NCBI GenBank assembly: GCA_017405065.1
Contig: JAFRBD010000091.1
Span: 1 to 64,000 of the forward strand
DNA: 64,000 nt
Source: Ruminococcus sp.
Lineage (GTDB): Bacteria; Bacillota; Clostridia; Oscillospirales; Acutalibacteraceae
Direction: 5' to 3'
This document shows, piece by piece, positions 43,075 to 50,984 of this stretch. The translations under genes and the position numbers were made by a program. Position 1 is the stretch's first letter. Each line of letters opens with the position of its first letter. Under the pieces are notes generated by a model that did no database searches, was not told the origin of the DNA, and worked only from the letters and a program-made list of their open reading frames with translations.

Positions 43075-43284
43075 TAATGAGGAGTGAGGAATTAGGAATT
43101 AGGATTTTTAGGAAAGCCTGACGGCTTTTGGATTGATATAACGACATATAACAGTAACACTCATGACTCTTTGAAAAGCCATGAGCGTTATTTCTGTATC
43201 AGAAAAATTCTATTATCATTATATCAATCGGGTTCGGGCAGCGCCCGCCATTCATTCCTACTTCCTACTTCCTCACTCCTAGCT
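43075..43284. repeat. Heptad palindromic element, GAATTAG / CCTACTT word (long form A)
   Basis: Left words TAATGAG, GAGTGAG, GAATTAG, GAATTAG (43075-43102); middle hairpin CTCATG-ACTCTTTGAAAAGC-CATGAG; core CGGGTTCGGGC-AGC-GCCCGCC (about 43229-43249); right words ATTCATT, CCTACTT, CCTACTT, CCTCACT, CCTAGCT (43250-43284). The whole unit is homologous to 60074-60265. Confidence 0.88.
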
Positions 43285-43286
43285 GA

Positions 43287-43316
43287 AAAGGCACCGTCCA
43301 AACGGGCGATGCCTTT
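43287..43316 (-). terminator. Terminator of secDF
   Basis: Minus strand: AAAGGCATCGCCC and GGACGGTGCCTTT pair around GTTT, ending in TTTT, 41 nt after the secF stop. Confidence 0.75.
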
Positions 43317-43356
43317 ATCTGTATGATTCAGCTTTGAAAAGCGGGACGACTTAAGA

Positions 43357-44301
43357 TCAAGCCTCTTTTTTGCCGGAGCGCTTGTTCCACAGAACCCACA
43401 GCGGACCCGCGATGCACAGGGAGCTGTAGCAGCCGGATACGATACCGATCATCATCGGCAGGGCAAAAGCCTGTACCGAAGCGAGGTTGAAGATCAAAGC
43501 GACGACATAAACGGTACCGATCGCGACAAGCGTCGTGATAGAGGTCGCGATGGTACGGCCCATAACAGCAGAAGCGCTGTGGTTGAAGACGTCCGCGATA
43601 TCCGCGTTGGGACCCGCGATGCGGCGCTCCTCACGGACACGGTCGTAGATAACGATGGTGTCGTTCAGAGAGTAACCGATGATCATGAGGACAACGGCGA
43701 TAAAGCTGGAGTCGATGGGCATACGGAAGATGACGTACATGAAGTAGATCATCGCGACGTCGTGGAAGAGGGCTACCAGCGCCATCACGCCGGCGGACAG
43801 ACCGCCGATGCGCTTGAAGCGGATGGTAACGTAGATAACCATGAGGATGGAAGCGATCGCGACCGCGGTCAGACACTTCAGCAGGAATTTCAGACCCATA
43901 GCCGCCTCGACCGAGGAGTTCTCTTTATACTCGAAGTGATTATCGGGGAACTGCTCATTGAGCGCGGTGGTAATGGCGGAGATCACGTCGGATTCGACGC
44001 TGTCGTTGCCGGAGAACTGGATCGCGACGGAGTAAGCCTGCTCCTCGTCGGTATTGTTCATGATATCCTTAGTGATGGTAAAGGATACCTGATGCTCGGG
44101 AGTAGCGCTCTGGATCGTATCCTTTAGCTGAGTATCGTCGATCTCGCCCACGAAGGAGTAGCTGACGATGGTACCGCCCTTGAACTGGATGTCGAGGGTC
44201 GCGCCGAAGATGATATTGCAGATAATACCGATGAGGATGATGCCGAGGGAAATACCGAAGAAGATCTTGCTCTTACCGATAAAGTTTAAATCTTTTTTCA
44301 T
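43357..44301 (-). CDS. secF: Protein translocase subunit SecF
   Basis: 314 residues, six transmembrane segments. N-terminal FIGKSKIFFGISLGIILIGI, the periplasmic-type domain (DIQFKGGTIVSYSF with the conserved FKGG), and the C-terminal block with MIIGYSLNDTIVIYDRVREE, the SecF signature. Works with SecD to use the proton-motive force in late steps of Sec export. The start overlaps the secD stop by 4 bp. Confidence 0.95.
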   Translation of the reverse strand: MKKDLNFIGKSKIFFGISLGIILIGIICNIIFGATLDIQFKGGTIVSYSFVGEIDDTQLKDTIQSATPEHQVSFTITKDIMNNTDEEQAYSVAIQFSGNDSVESDVISAITTALNEQFPDNHFEYKENSSVEAAMGLKFLLKCLTAVAIASILMVIYVTIRFKRIGGLSAGVMALVALFHDVAMIYFMYVIFRMPIDSSFIAVVLMIIGYSLNDTIVIYDRVREERRIAGPNADIADVFNHSASAVMGRTIATSITTLVAIGTVYVVALIFNLASVQAFALPMMIGIVSGCYSSLCIAGPLWVLWNKRSGKKEA

Positions 44302-45635
44302 TTTCCCTCACCTCCAAACAGCCATTTTTTACGCAGGAACTTATAGCCGGCAATGCTCTTGAGCATGACACGGCTGAGCCATACGCCCATGATGAAGTTG
44401 GCGATAACGCCCATCAGGAGGGTGTAGCCGAACGCGTAGATGGTACCGGTGGTGGACTCGCCGAAGATCCATGAAAGGATGTTGGACGGGCCGAACACCA
44501 GCAGCAGAATGATGGATACGATAACGATGGTCATGTTACCGTCGATGATCGCGGTCAGGGAGTTCTTGGTACCCTTTTCGATCGCGGAATCCAGCGTCTT
44601 GCCGGCGCGGAATTCTTCCTTGATACGCTCGGCGGTAATGATGTTCGCGTCGACGCCCATACCGACCGACAGGATCAGACCGGCGATACCGGGCAGGGTC
44701 ATGGTAAAGGAATCAAACACAGGGAAATAACGGGTGATCGCGGCAACTGCCAGCGCCATCTGACCGATCAGGGCGATGACGGCGACAAAGCCGGGCACAC
44801 GGTAACGAATGATCATGAACAGTGCGATCAGGATGAACGCGATGATCGCGGCGTAACCCATGGCTGTCAGAGAATTCTGACCCAGCGTCGGGCTGATACC
44901 GCTGTAGGAAGCCGCCTGCAGAGAGAACGGCAGCGCACCGCCGTTGATCTGATTGGCGAGCTTGGTCGCGGATTCCGCGTCAAAGTTACCGGTGATCTGA
45001 GCGTGACCGTCGGAGATAACGCTCTGAACGGTGGGATTACTCAGCATGGTATCGTCCATGTAGATGGAGATCTGCTGATTCAGATACTGCTGTGTAACGT
45101 CGGCGAATGTCTGGGCGCCCTCAGAGTTGAGCTCCAGCTGAACGACATATTCGCCGGCAGTGTTTTTGGATGTATCAACGCCTACCGACGCCGAAGCGAC
45201 CGCGGAGCCGTCCATAACGGTCTCGCCGCTCGGACTGCGGAAGGTCAGGTTCGCCGTAGCGGCGAGCTCGTCTACCGCCTTGACCGGATCGAACTCGGTA
45301 TCATCCTCTTTCCACGGGAAGCGGACGATGATACGGTCGGAGCCGTAGTCGGCGTAGATCTCGTAGTCGGTGATACCGTTCGAGACCATACGGGTTTCAA
45401 TGATCGATTTTGCAGAGTCAAGCTGCTCATCCGTAGCGTCGATATCTTCAGCGGGCTTAAAGGTAGCCTCAACGCCGCCGCGGATGTCAATTCCCCATCT
45501 GATGTCGCTGATGCCCTTGAGCGAAGTCTGCTGGACGTCGCCCTGATAGTATTTGATTCCCGCAAAGGCAGTGAACGCAAACGCTAAGATCAGGATCGCA
45601 ACAATGAAGAATACAGGCTTTGAAATTCTTTTCAT
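44298..45635 (-). CDS. secD: Protein translocase subunit SecD
   Basis: 445 residues. One N-terminal helix, the IRWGIDIRGGVEATF motif (SecD D1), a large extracytoplasmic domain, then five transmembrane helices with GMGVDANIITAERIKEE and LMGVIANFIMGVWLSR. Length fits Clostridial SecD split from SecF. GGAGGTCTAAGGC lies before the ATG, and a strong promoter lies 119 bp upstream. Confidence 0.95.
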   Translation of the reverse strand: MKRISKPVFFIVAILILAFAFTAFAGIKYYQGDVQQTSLKGISDIRWGIDIRGGVEATFKPAEDIDATDEQLDSAKSIIETRMVSNGITDYEIYADYGSDRIIVRFPWKEDDTEFDPVKAVDELAATANLTFRSPSGETVMDGSAVASASVGVDTSKNTAGEYVVQLELNSEGAQTFADVTQQYLNQQISIYMDDTMLSNPTVQSVISDGHAQITGNFDAESATKLANQINGGALPFSLQAASYSGISPTLGQNSLTAMGYAAIIAFILIALFMIIRYRVPGFVAVIALIGQMALAVAAITRYFPVFDSFTMTLPGIAGLILSVGMGVDANIITAERIKEEFRAGKTLDSAIEKGTKNSLTAIIDGNMTIVIVSIILLLVFGPSNILSWIFGESTTGTIYAFGYTLLMGVIANFIMGVWLSRVMLKSIAGYKFLRKKWLFGGEGK

Positions 45636-45753
45636 GCCTTAGACCTCCATGTTTTTTTCTGTTCTTCTCCGGGATTTGCATATGCCCGAAACCGTCCGTC
45701 GTCTATCCGACAGGCGATACTGGGCTAATATAAAAATCCACAATAACAGACTA

Positions 45754-45782
45754 ATTATACAGAGTTGCGTTTGAAAAGTCAA
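45754..45782 (-). promoter_or_regulatory. Promoter of secDF
   Basis: Minus strand: TTGACT (45777-45782), 17-bp spacer, TATAAT (45754-45759); near-consensus. Confidence 0.85.
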
Positions 45783-45906
45783 TAAAAACATTTACGGTAA
45801 ATTAAGATTTCCGGTCCTGAATTTGAATCAAATGCCATTATAATTCTAATCAAGAATAATAAACAACCCATTATTCTGTCAGAGAAATTCAGAGAGAAGG
45901 AAACTG

Positions 45907-45963
45907 ATGAAACGTCTTTTGCAGGGAAGGGTACTGACCCCTGAGAAGCGTTTGTTCGGCTGA
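45907..45963 (+). CDS. Possible 18-residue peptide
   Basis: ATG at 45907 follows GAGAAGGAAACTG, a plausible ribosome binding site, and encodes MKRLLQGRVLTPEKRLFG. A TATAAT lies at about 45838-45843 with a poor -35 element. Its basic, short product has no recognised relative; it could be a leader peptide without its gene, a remnant or chance. Confidence 0.3.
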   Translation: MKRLLQGRVLTPEKRLFG

Positions 45964-45994
45964 TATCTATTTGCTTTTTCGATCAGGGATCAGT

Positions 45995-46024
45995 AAAAAG
46001 CCGCCGCATTCAGCATGCAGCGAC
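45995..46024 (-). terminator. Terminator of the aminotransferase gene
   Basis: Minus strand: GTCGCTGCAT pairs fully (with G-T wobbles) with ATGCGGCGGC over a 5-nt loop and is followed by TTTTT, 33 nt after the stop. Confidence 0.85.
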
Positions 46025-46056
46025 TTTGTTTACGATTATTCTGTTTTTCCCGTGCA

Positions 46057-47337
46057 TCAAATCAGCGCGTTCATCTTCTCCAGCGCGGCGATCCTTGCAC
46101 AGATGCAGAAGACGTCCATCGCGCTCGACAGCTCCTCAAGGCTCGGGAAGGACGGAGCGATACGGATGTTGCTGTCATACGGGTCGTTTCCGTAGGGGTA
46201 GGTCGCGCCGGCGCCGGTCAGATTTACGCCCGCCTCTTTGCACAGCGCCACCACACGCTTTGCGGTACCGTCCATCACATTCACGCTGACGAAGTAGCCG
46301 CCGCGGGGGTGGTTAAACCACACAGCGCCAGTATCCTCAAGTGTTCCGAGCTTGCTCAGCACGACGTCAAAGCGGGGCTTGAGCACGGCGGCATGCTTTT
46401 TCATATGCGCCTTCATCCCCTCGTAGTCGCCGAAAAAGCGCACATGCCGCAGCATGTTGAGCTTGTCGTAGCCGATGGTCTGGTATTGATACTTCTCCTT
46501 GATCACGCGCATGTTGTTCTCGGAGGCAGCCATCGCCGCGACGCCCGATCCGGGGAAGGTGATCTTGGAGGTAGAGCAAAACTCGATGGGCATATCGACG
46601 TTGCCGGTCTTTTCACACTCTTCAAAGATATTAAGGATCTCGTCATGCTCGTCGGTGAGATCATGGATGCAGTAGGCGTTGTCCCACATCAGGCGGAAGT
46701 CGGGAGCCGCGGGCTTCATCGCCGCGATCCGGCGCACCACCTCGTCCGAGTAGGAGATACCGGTGGGATTGCTGTATTTGGGCACGCACCACATGCCCTT
46801 GACGGAGGGATCCTGAATCAGCTCCTCGACCTTATCCATGTCGGGTCCGTTATCATCCATCATCACGGGGATCATCTCAAAGCCGAAGTAGCCGGTCACG
46901 CCGAAGTGGCGGTCATAGCCGGGTACGGGACAAAGAAATTTGCGGTCGGGTATCAAGCTCCACGCGGGATTGCCGGGAACGACCGGGTGGTTCATAAAGC
47001 AGGAGATCGTGTCGAACATCATGTTCAGCGAAGAGTTGCCGCCGATCATGACCATATCGGGCGTCACGCCCAGCACATCAGCCATCAGGCGCTTGCACTC
47101 GGGAATGCCGTCCATGACGCCGTAGTTGCGGCAGTCGGTGCCATCCTCGGCGGTGCAGTCCGCTTCCGCATACAGCACGTTGAGCATCTCCTTTGACAGA
47201 GCGAGCTGTTCCGGAGAAGGCACGCCGCGCGCCATGTTCAGCTGCAGCCCCTTTTCCTTGATCGCGTTCATATCTTCCCATAAGGCAGAGAGCTCCGCGT
47301 CGCGCTGCTCTTTTGACAGTTCATTATACTTCATCAT
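46057..47337 (-). CDS. Class I/II aminotransferase, MocR-like aspartate aminotransferase family
   Basis: 426 residues. The start MMKYNELSKEQRDAELSALWEDMNAIKEKGLQLNMARGVPSPEQL, the segment IGGNSSLNMMFDTI, PKYSNPTGISYSDE (NPTG), MWDNAYCIHDL (the PLP-ring Asp-x-x-Tyr) and CSTSKITFPGSGVAAMA (Schiff-base Lys in SK) fit the PF12897-type family that includes an aspartate aminotransferase. No DNA-binding domain is present, so it is an enzyme and not a MocR regulator. It is monocistronic with its own promoter and terminator. Aspartate/2-oxoglutarate specificity is inference. Confidence 0.85.
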   Translation of the reverse strand: MMKYNELSKEQRDAELSALWEDMNAIKEKGLQLNMARGVPSPEQLALSKEMLNVLYAEADCTAEDGTDCRNYGVMDGIPECKRLMADVLGVTPDMVMIGGNSSLNMMFDTISCFMNHPVVPGNPAWSLIPDRKFLCPVPGYDRHFGVTGYFGFEMIPVMMDDNGPDMDKVEELIQDPSVKGMWCVPKYSNPTGISYSDEVVRRIAAMKPAAPDFRLMWDNAYCIHDLTDEHDEILNIFEECEKTGNVDMPIEFCSTSKITFPGSGVAAMAASENNMRVIKEKYQYQTIGYDKLNMLRHVRFFGDYEGMKAHMKKHAAVLKPRFDVVLSKLGTLEDTGAVWFNHPRGGYFVSVNVMDGTAKRVVALCKEAGVNLTGAGATYPYGNDPYDSNIRIAPSFPSLEELSSAMDVFCICARIAALEKMNALI

Positions 47338-47411
47338 ATCATTCCCTTATCATGGTTTCTTGCTGAATAGGCAAAAATCGAACTTGCAAAAATTCGCTTG
47401 TTTGCTCTTAT

Positions 47412-47440
47412 ATCATATACCAACAGTCGCACTTTTGCAA
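47412..47440 (-). promoter_or_regulatory. Promoter of the aminotransferase gene
   Basis: Minus strand: TTGCAA (47435-47440), 17-bp spacer, TATGAT (47412-47417). Confidence 0.7.
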
Positions 47441-47490
47441 CAGTTTCATTGAAATCCTGCAAAAGTTTGGCGATAATCATAAAATAATAA

Positions 47491-47566
47491 GGCGTCGGGA
47501 ACGAGGAGTTATGGGAAACACAGAACCCGCCATCCGAACGCCTCACTCCTCACGCCTGACTGATAA
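47491..47566. repeat. Heptad palindromic element, GAGGAGT / CTCCTCA word
   Basis: Left part reads GCGTCGG, GAACGAG, GAGTTAT (47492-47512); right part ACGCCTC, ACTCCTC, ACGCCTG, ACTGATA (about 47538-47565). The interior ACCCGCC resembles the core of the other heptad elements. Confidence 0.65.
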
Positions 47567-47590
47567 GGCTCCCCCTGAACGGGAGAGCCT
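47566..47590. terminator. Possible hairpin terminator after the BY-kinase gene
   Basis: AGGCTCCCCC pairs with GGGAGAGCCT over TGAAC, 12 nt from the BY-kinase stop. No good T run follows on the minus strand, so strength is uncertain. Confidence 0.4.
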
Positions 47591-47601
47591 CTTTGGTTTC
47601 A

Positions 47602-48360
47602 TCAATATTTGTAATAGTAATTGTAGTTGTAATTGTAGCGATAGCGGTACTTGTTGTAGCCGTAACCTCTCGAGCGCATCTCACAGCCGACCTTGAGAAA
47701 GCCGAGCACCTTGGTGTCTGCGAGCTTGACGCTCTGCAGGGCGCGCTCGATGTCGCCGTGGGAGGTGATACGCTCACGCACGACCAGCACGTAGCCGCCG
47801 ACATGATCCTTCAGCAGAAGCGTATCGGTGACAACGCCCAGAGGCGGGGTATCGAGGATGACATAATCATACTCCTGCTTCGCCTTTTCAAGCAGCTTTG
47901 TAAAGACCGGAGAAGCCAGCAGCTCAGAGGGATTCGGCGGGATGGCGCCCGACGTCAGTACGTCGAGATTGGTGATCACATCGCGGTGTACGGCTGTTTC
48001 GAAATCACCGAACTGTCCGATCACGTCGGAAACGCCTGATTCATTCTTGAGTTTCAGCAGATTATGCAGGTTGGGACGGCGCAAGTCCGTATCGATCAGG
48101 AGCACGCGCTTGCCCATCTTTGCGAAAGAGATCGACAGGTTGACGGTCGCGGTAGACTTGCCTTCACCCTTGCTCCACGAGGTAACGGCAACGCAGTTGC
48201 TGTTCTGCGCGGTCAGGGAGAACACCAGATTGGTGCGGGCGATCTTGTAACCTTCGACGATCGCGAACTTGGAGTCGGATGTCAGGACGTTTTTCGCCTT
48301 TTCGGCGCTCTGGGCTTTCTTGCCGTTTTTGCCCTTGCCTTTCGTGTTGATCAGCTTCAT
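47602..48360 (-). CDS. Bacterial tyrosine kinase (CpsD/CapB-like) for exopolysaccharide
   Basis: 252 residues. P-loop ATPase: Walker A SKGEGKST (63-70), Walker A' LLIDTDLRRP (about 91-100), Walker B YVILDTPP (about 170). EGYKIARTNLVFS is the usual N-terminal helix. The last 25 residues are extreme: 11 Tyr interleaved with Asn, Lys and Arg, the autophosphorylation cluster of BY-kinases. It regulates chain length and export of surface polysaccharide together with the Wzz-type activator encoded just upstream (4-bp overlap). No glycosyltransferases are adjacent in this window. Confidence 0.92.
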   Translation of the reverse strand: MKLINTKGKGKNGKKAQSAEKAKNVLTSDSKFAIVEGYKIARTNLVFSLTAQNSNCVAVTSWSKGEGKSTATVNLSISFAKMGKRVLLIDTDLRRPNLHNLLKLKNESGVSDVIGQFGDFETAVHRDVITNLDVLTSGAIPPNPSELLASPVFTKLLEKAKQEYDYVILDTPPLGVVTDTLLLKDHVGGYVLVVRERITSHGDIERALQSVKLADTKVLGFLKVGCEMRSRGYGYNKYRYRYNYNYNYYYKY

Positions 48361-49061
48361 TTCTTCTTCGCACCGCCTTCCGATTCAAAGTCGACGATCT
48401 CCGCGAATACGGGGATATCATAGATCTTGTACAGATCGTCGCCGGGCTTGATGGTGGTATCGATGATCTCGAGCAGGAAGCTGATCGCCAGCGACAGCAC
48501 CAGACCGACCAGCAGACCGATCAGCACATATTTGGAACGGTTGGGCGACGAGGGGGACGAGGGCACGTTCGCCTCTTCGACCGTATCGACCTTACCGGCG
48601 TCGCCGAAATACTTCTTGAACACCTGCGGAGCCGTATTGGCGACCAGATTCGCGATATTGGCGGCGGTATGGGGGTCGGACGAGGTCGAACTGATGCGCA
48701 GGAAGTAGGAATCCTCAACAACGCTGATGGAAATGCTCGCGCCGCTGATGATACTCTTCATATCGGGATCGACGGTAAACAGCGTGGAACAGGTATTCGC
48801 CAGCATCTGGGAGGAGGAGATATCGTTCATGTTGACTTTCTCTCCGGAAAGAGATTTGGAGTTGGAGCCGGAACTGATATCGCTCTCAAAGGTGGAGCCG
48901 TTCTGTACCAAGATCAGCGCGCTGGTAGAGTACATCGGCGTCACCATATACGTAACGTACAGGAAAGCGATCACGCCTCCCAGCAGCGTCACGATAATGA
49001 TCAGCTTGATATGCTGCAGAAACATCTTCAACAGATCAGCGATCGTGATTTGCTTTTTCAT
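48357..49061 (-). CDS. Wzz/CpsC-type chain-length determinant, BY-kinase activator
   Basis: 234 residues. Two membrane segments: IVTLLGGVIAFLYVTYMV (about 22-40) and VLIGLLVGLVLSLAISFLLEII (about 180-201), with the extracytoplasmic domain between. PSSPSSPNRSK just before TM2 is the conserved proline-rich motif, and the short tail (TTIKPGDDLYKIYDIPVFAEI) is the kinase-activating end. AGGAGGCATTT precedes the ATG. A TATAAT (49127-49132) lies about 65 nt upstream without a clear -35. Forms a membrane complex with the kinase encoded next. Confidence 0.9.
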   Translation of the reverse strand: MKKQITIADLLKMFLQHIKLIIIVTLLGGVIAFLYVTYMVTPMYSTSALILVQNGSTFESDISSGSNSKSLSGEKVNMNDISSSQMLANTCSTLFTVDPDMKSIISGASISISVVEDSYFLRISSTSSDPHTAANIANLVANTAPQVFKKYFGDAGKVDTVEEANVPSSPSSPNRSKYVLIGLLVGLVLSLAISFLLEIIDTTIKPGDDLYKIYDIPVFAEIVDFESEGGAKKK

Positions 49062-49200
49062 AAATGCCTCCTGTCGGGCGGGGATATGCCTGCCGGACGG
49101 TATATTCCCCTATTTAATCATTGTATATTATACCGCAAAGTATCCGTTTATTATTCTTATTCAGAATTATTCGAAAGATATTTTTCTTATTCGACAAAAT

Positions 49201-49346
49201 AGTGGTCAGCGGGGAGTTGTTAATGATCGGTGAGCTGCGTCCACCGGCGTCGATAGTCAATATCGTCAGCATAAGAAAAAATAACCTTTCCGTAGGGTAG
49301 CCATCCGAAAAACTACCGACTGCCAACTAAAAACTAACAACTGACA
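49201..49346. repeat. Heptad array, ACTAACA / ACTGACA word
   Basis: 49312-49346 is five words sharing ACT every 7 bases (ACTACCG, ACTGCCA, ACTAAAA, ACTAACA, ACTGACA). Near 49201-49221 AGTGGTC, AGCGGGG, AGTTGTT look like the partner arm on the other strand. It fills the gap between the Wzz gene leader and the 5S terminator. Confidence 0.65.
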
Positions 49347-49373
49347 AAAAACGACCGCCCTGCTGGGCGGCCG
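49346..49373 (-). terminator. Terminator of the 5S rRNA unit
   Basis: Minus strand: CGGCCGCCC and GGGCGGTCG pair over AGCA and are followed by TTTTTT. It begins about 9 nt past the 5S end. Confidence 0.9.
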
Positions 49374-49381
49374 CTTTTATG

Positions 49382-49499
<118 letters not shown>

Positions 49500-49520
49500 T
49501 GTTCGTTTGGAACAGTTGCT

Positions 49521-49549
49521 ATTATAGCACCGGCTTTTTTAAAATGCAA
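49521..49549 (-). promoter_or_regulatory. Promoter of the solitary 5S rRNA
   Basis: Minus strand: TTGCAT (49544-49549), 17-bp spacer, TATAAT (49521-49526). Predicted start near 49513, 14 nt before mature 5S. Confidence 0.85.
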
Positions 49550-49607
49550 GTACTTTTTTACAAATTTTTAATAATTTTTAAATTTTCGTTTTATTTCATA
49601 GTTTTAT

Positions 49608-49636
49608 TTGACTAACCCGCCCGATTTGAGTACAAT
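49608..49636 (+). promoter_or_regulatory. Promoter of the substrate-binding lipoprotein gene
   Basis: TTGACT (49608-49613), 17-bp spacer, TACAAT (49631-49636). It diverges from the 5S promoter. Confidence 0.8.
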
Positions 49637-49715
49637 AGGTATGAACAGCCGATTACTTTGTAACAATCAGTATCTGCTCAAGGTGTTTGGCTGAACGAAA
49701 AACCGAGGTGTTATG

Positions 49716-50768
49716 ATGAAACGCACATTATCTATCGTATTAGCTCTGTGCATGCTCCTGTCATGCGCGATCTTCTTCACCGGCTGCTCCTCAACCGCGG
49801 GCGGCAACAACTGGCCTGTCACCGTGGGCGGCGCGACCATCGACAAAGAACCGCAGAATATCGTCGTGCTCAACGATTGCTTTGCGGATATCATCTCCTA
49901 TATCGGATATGACATCAGGATGGTAGGACGTTCCGACGAGTGTGATCAGGAATTTCTGCATGTCGTCCCGTCTGTCGGCAAAGCGGCGTCTCCCGACGTC
50001 AATGCGATCGCCGCGGCTCAAACGGATCTGGTCATCGCGGACAGCGCTCTCTCCGCAGACGCGAAGGCGTCGATCGAAGCCGGCGGCGCCAAGGTAGTGA
50101 TCCTCGACGTCCCAACCACCGAAGAGACGCTCAAAGAGACCTACATCAACCTCGGCACCGCTTTGGGAGGAAAGGAAACGGGGCTTGCGAAGGGCGAAAA
50201 CGGCTATGATGAGCTGCTGGATATGCTCGGCACCATGAATACCGCTACCTCTAACATCGTCTGCACCGTCGCCTATCTGTATCTCAACGAAAGCGGACAG
50301 CTGTGCACCTTTGTCAAGGATACGCTCGAATACAAATTCTTCAATTACAACGGCAACACCAATATTTTCAGCAACCAGACCGAGCCTGCCGTCAATCCCG
50401 AGGAACTGCGCATCGGCTCGCCGAATTACATCTTCTATGATTCCGAAGACGTTCTCGCCGTCCTCCGGGCCGACGAACAGTACGCTCATCTGCACGCGCT
50501 GCAGCACAACGGCACCCTGATGATTTCCCGCAAGGCATTCAACCGCTGCGGCACCTCTGCCGAGGAAGCAATCTACGCCATCCTCAGCTTCATCGAAAAG
50601 GATACCAAGGGTACGCCCGACGAAGCGACGCCCGACGACGCCGCACAGCCCGCCGTACAACCTGCCGCGACGCAGGCTCCCGCCGCATCTGCGCCCGAAG
50701 CCGACAGCGCCGACGCCATCCCGGATGAAGAGGTCATCTCCTACAGCGCACAGGACGCCGGAGAATGA
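49716..50768 (+). CDS. ABC transporter substrate-binding lipoprotein (iron/B12-type fold)
   Basis: 350 residues from ATG at 49716; GAGGTG has 5-nt spacing to it, but only 2 nt to the ATG one codon earlier. Lipobox FFTGC with Cys24. The mature part fits periplasmic-binding fold III (PF01497-type): PQNIVVLNDCFADIISYIGYD, VPSVGKAASPDVNAIAAAQTDLVIA, AKVVILDVP, and a late AEEAIYAILSFIEK helix. A low-complexity acidic/Ala/Pro tail (about 300-350) follows. No permease or ATPase gene is adjacent, so it may be an orphan binding protein or serve a transporter elsewhere. Ligand (iron complex or cobalamin) is not determinable. Confidence 0.8.
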   Translation: MKRTLSIVLALCMLLSCAIFFTGCSSTAGGNNWPVTVGGATIDKEPQNIVVLNDCFADIISYIGYDIRMVGRSDECDQEFLHVVPSVGKAASPDVNAIAAAQTDLVIADSALSADAKASIEAGGAKVVILDVPTTEETLKETYINLGTALGGKETGLAKGENGYDELLDMLGTMNTATSNIVCTVAYLYLNESGQLCTFVKDTLEYKFFNYNGNTNIFSNQTEPAVNPEELRIGSPNYIFYDSEDVLAVLRADEQYAHLHALQHNGTLMISRKAFNRCGTSAEEAIYAILSFIEKDTKGTPDEATPDDAAQPAVQPAATQAPAASAPEADSADAIPDEEVISYSAQDAGE

Positions 50769-50864
50769 TATCTTCTTCGTTCACAGAAATCACAGAACGA
50801 AAAGGGCATCGCCCCTCGTCCGATCGATACAATATTTAACAAAATACAGAAAACCACTCAACAA

Positions 50865-50906
50865 AAACAACGCTTGCAGCTCCATAAAAAGAGTCGCAAG
50901 CGTTGA
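50865..50906 (-). terminator. Terminator of the L,D-transpeptidase gene
   Basis: CAACGCTTGC pairs perfectly with GCAAGCGTTG (about 50869-50905); on the minus strand it is followed by TTTTTGTTG. It may also stop plus-strand transcripts of the lipoprotein gene. Confidence 0.7.
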
Positions 50907-50984
50907 TTCTTTATGTCGTTATTTCAATCCAAAACGCGTCAGCGTCTCCCGCAACCATCCGCCGTTCACCATTCACCGTTAACC
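50906..50984. repeat. Heptad element, GTTCACC / ATTCACC word
   Basis: TTTCAATCC, a degenerate core and GTTCACC, ATTCACC, GTTAACC (50964-50984). The last word contains the TAA stop (50979-50981) of the L,D-transpeptidase gene read on the minus strand. The TTTCAATC lead-in is shared with the element at 60074-60265. Confidence 0.75.

Larger units (their letters stand above)
45636..46056. other. 421-nt gap: secD promoter, short ORF, aminotransferase terminator
   Basis: Contains the secDF promoter and leader (45754-45782 and below), a plus-strand 18-codon frame with a ribosome binding site (45907-45963) and the minus-strand terminator at 45995-46024. No longer gene is seen. Confidence 0.6.
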
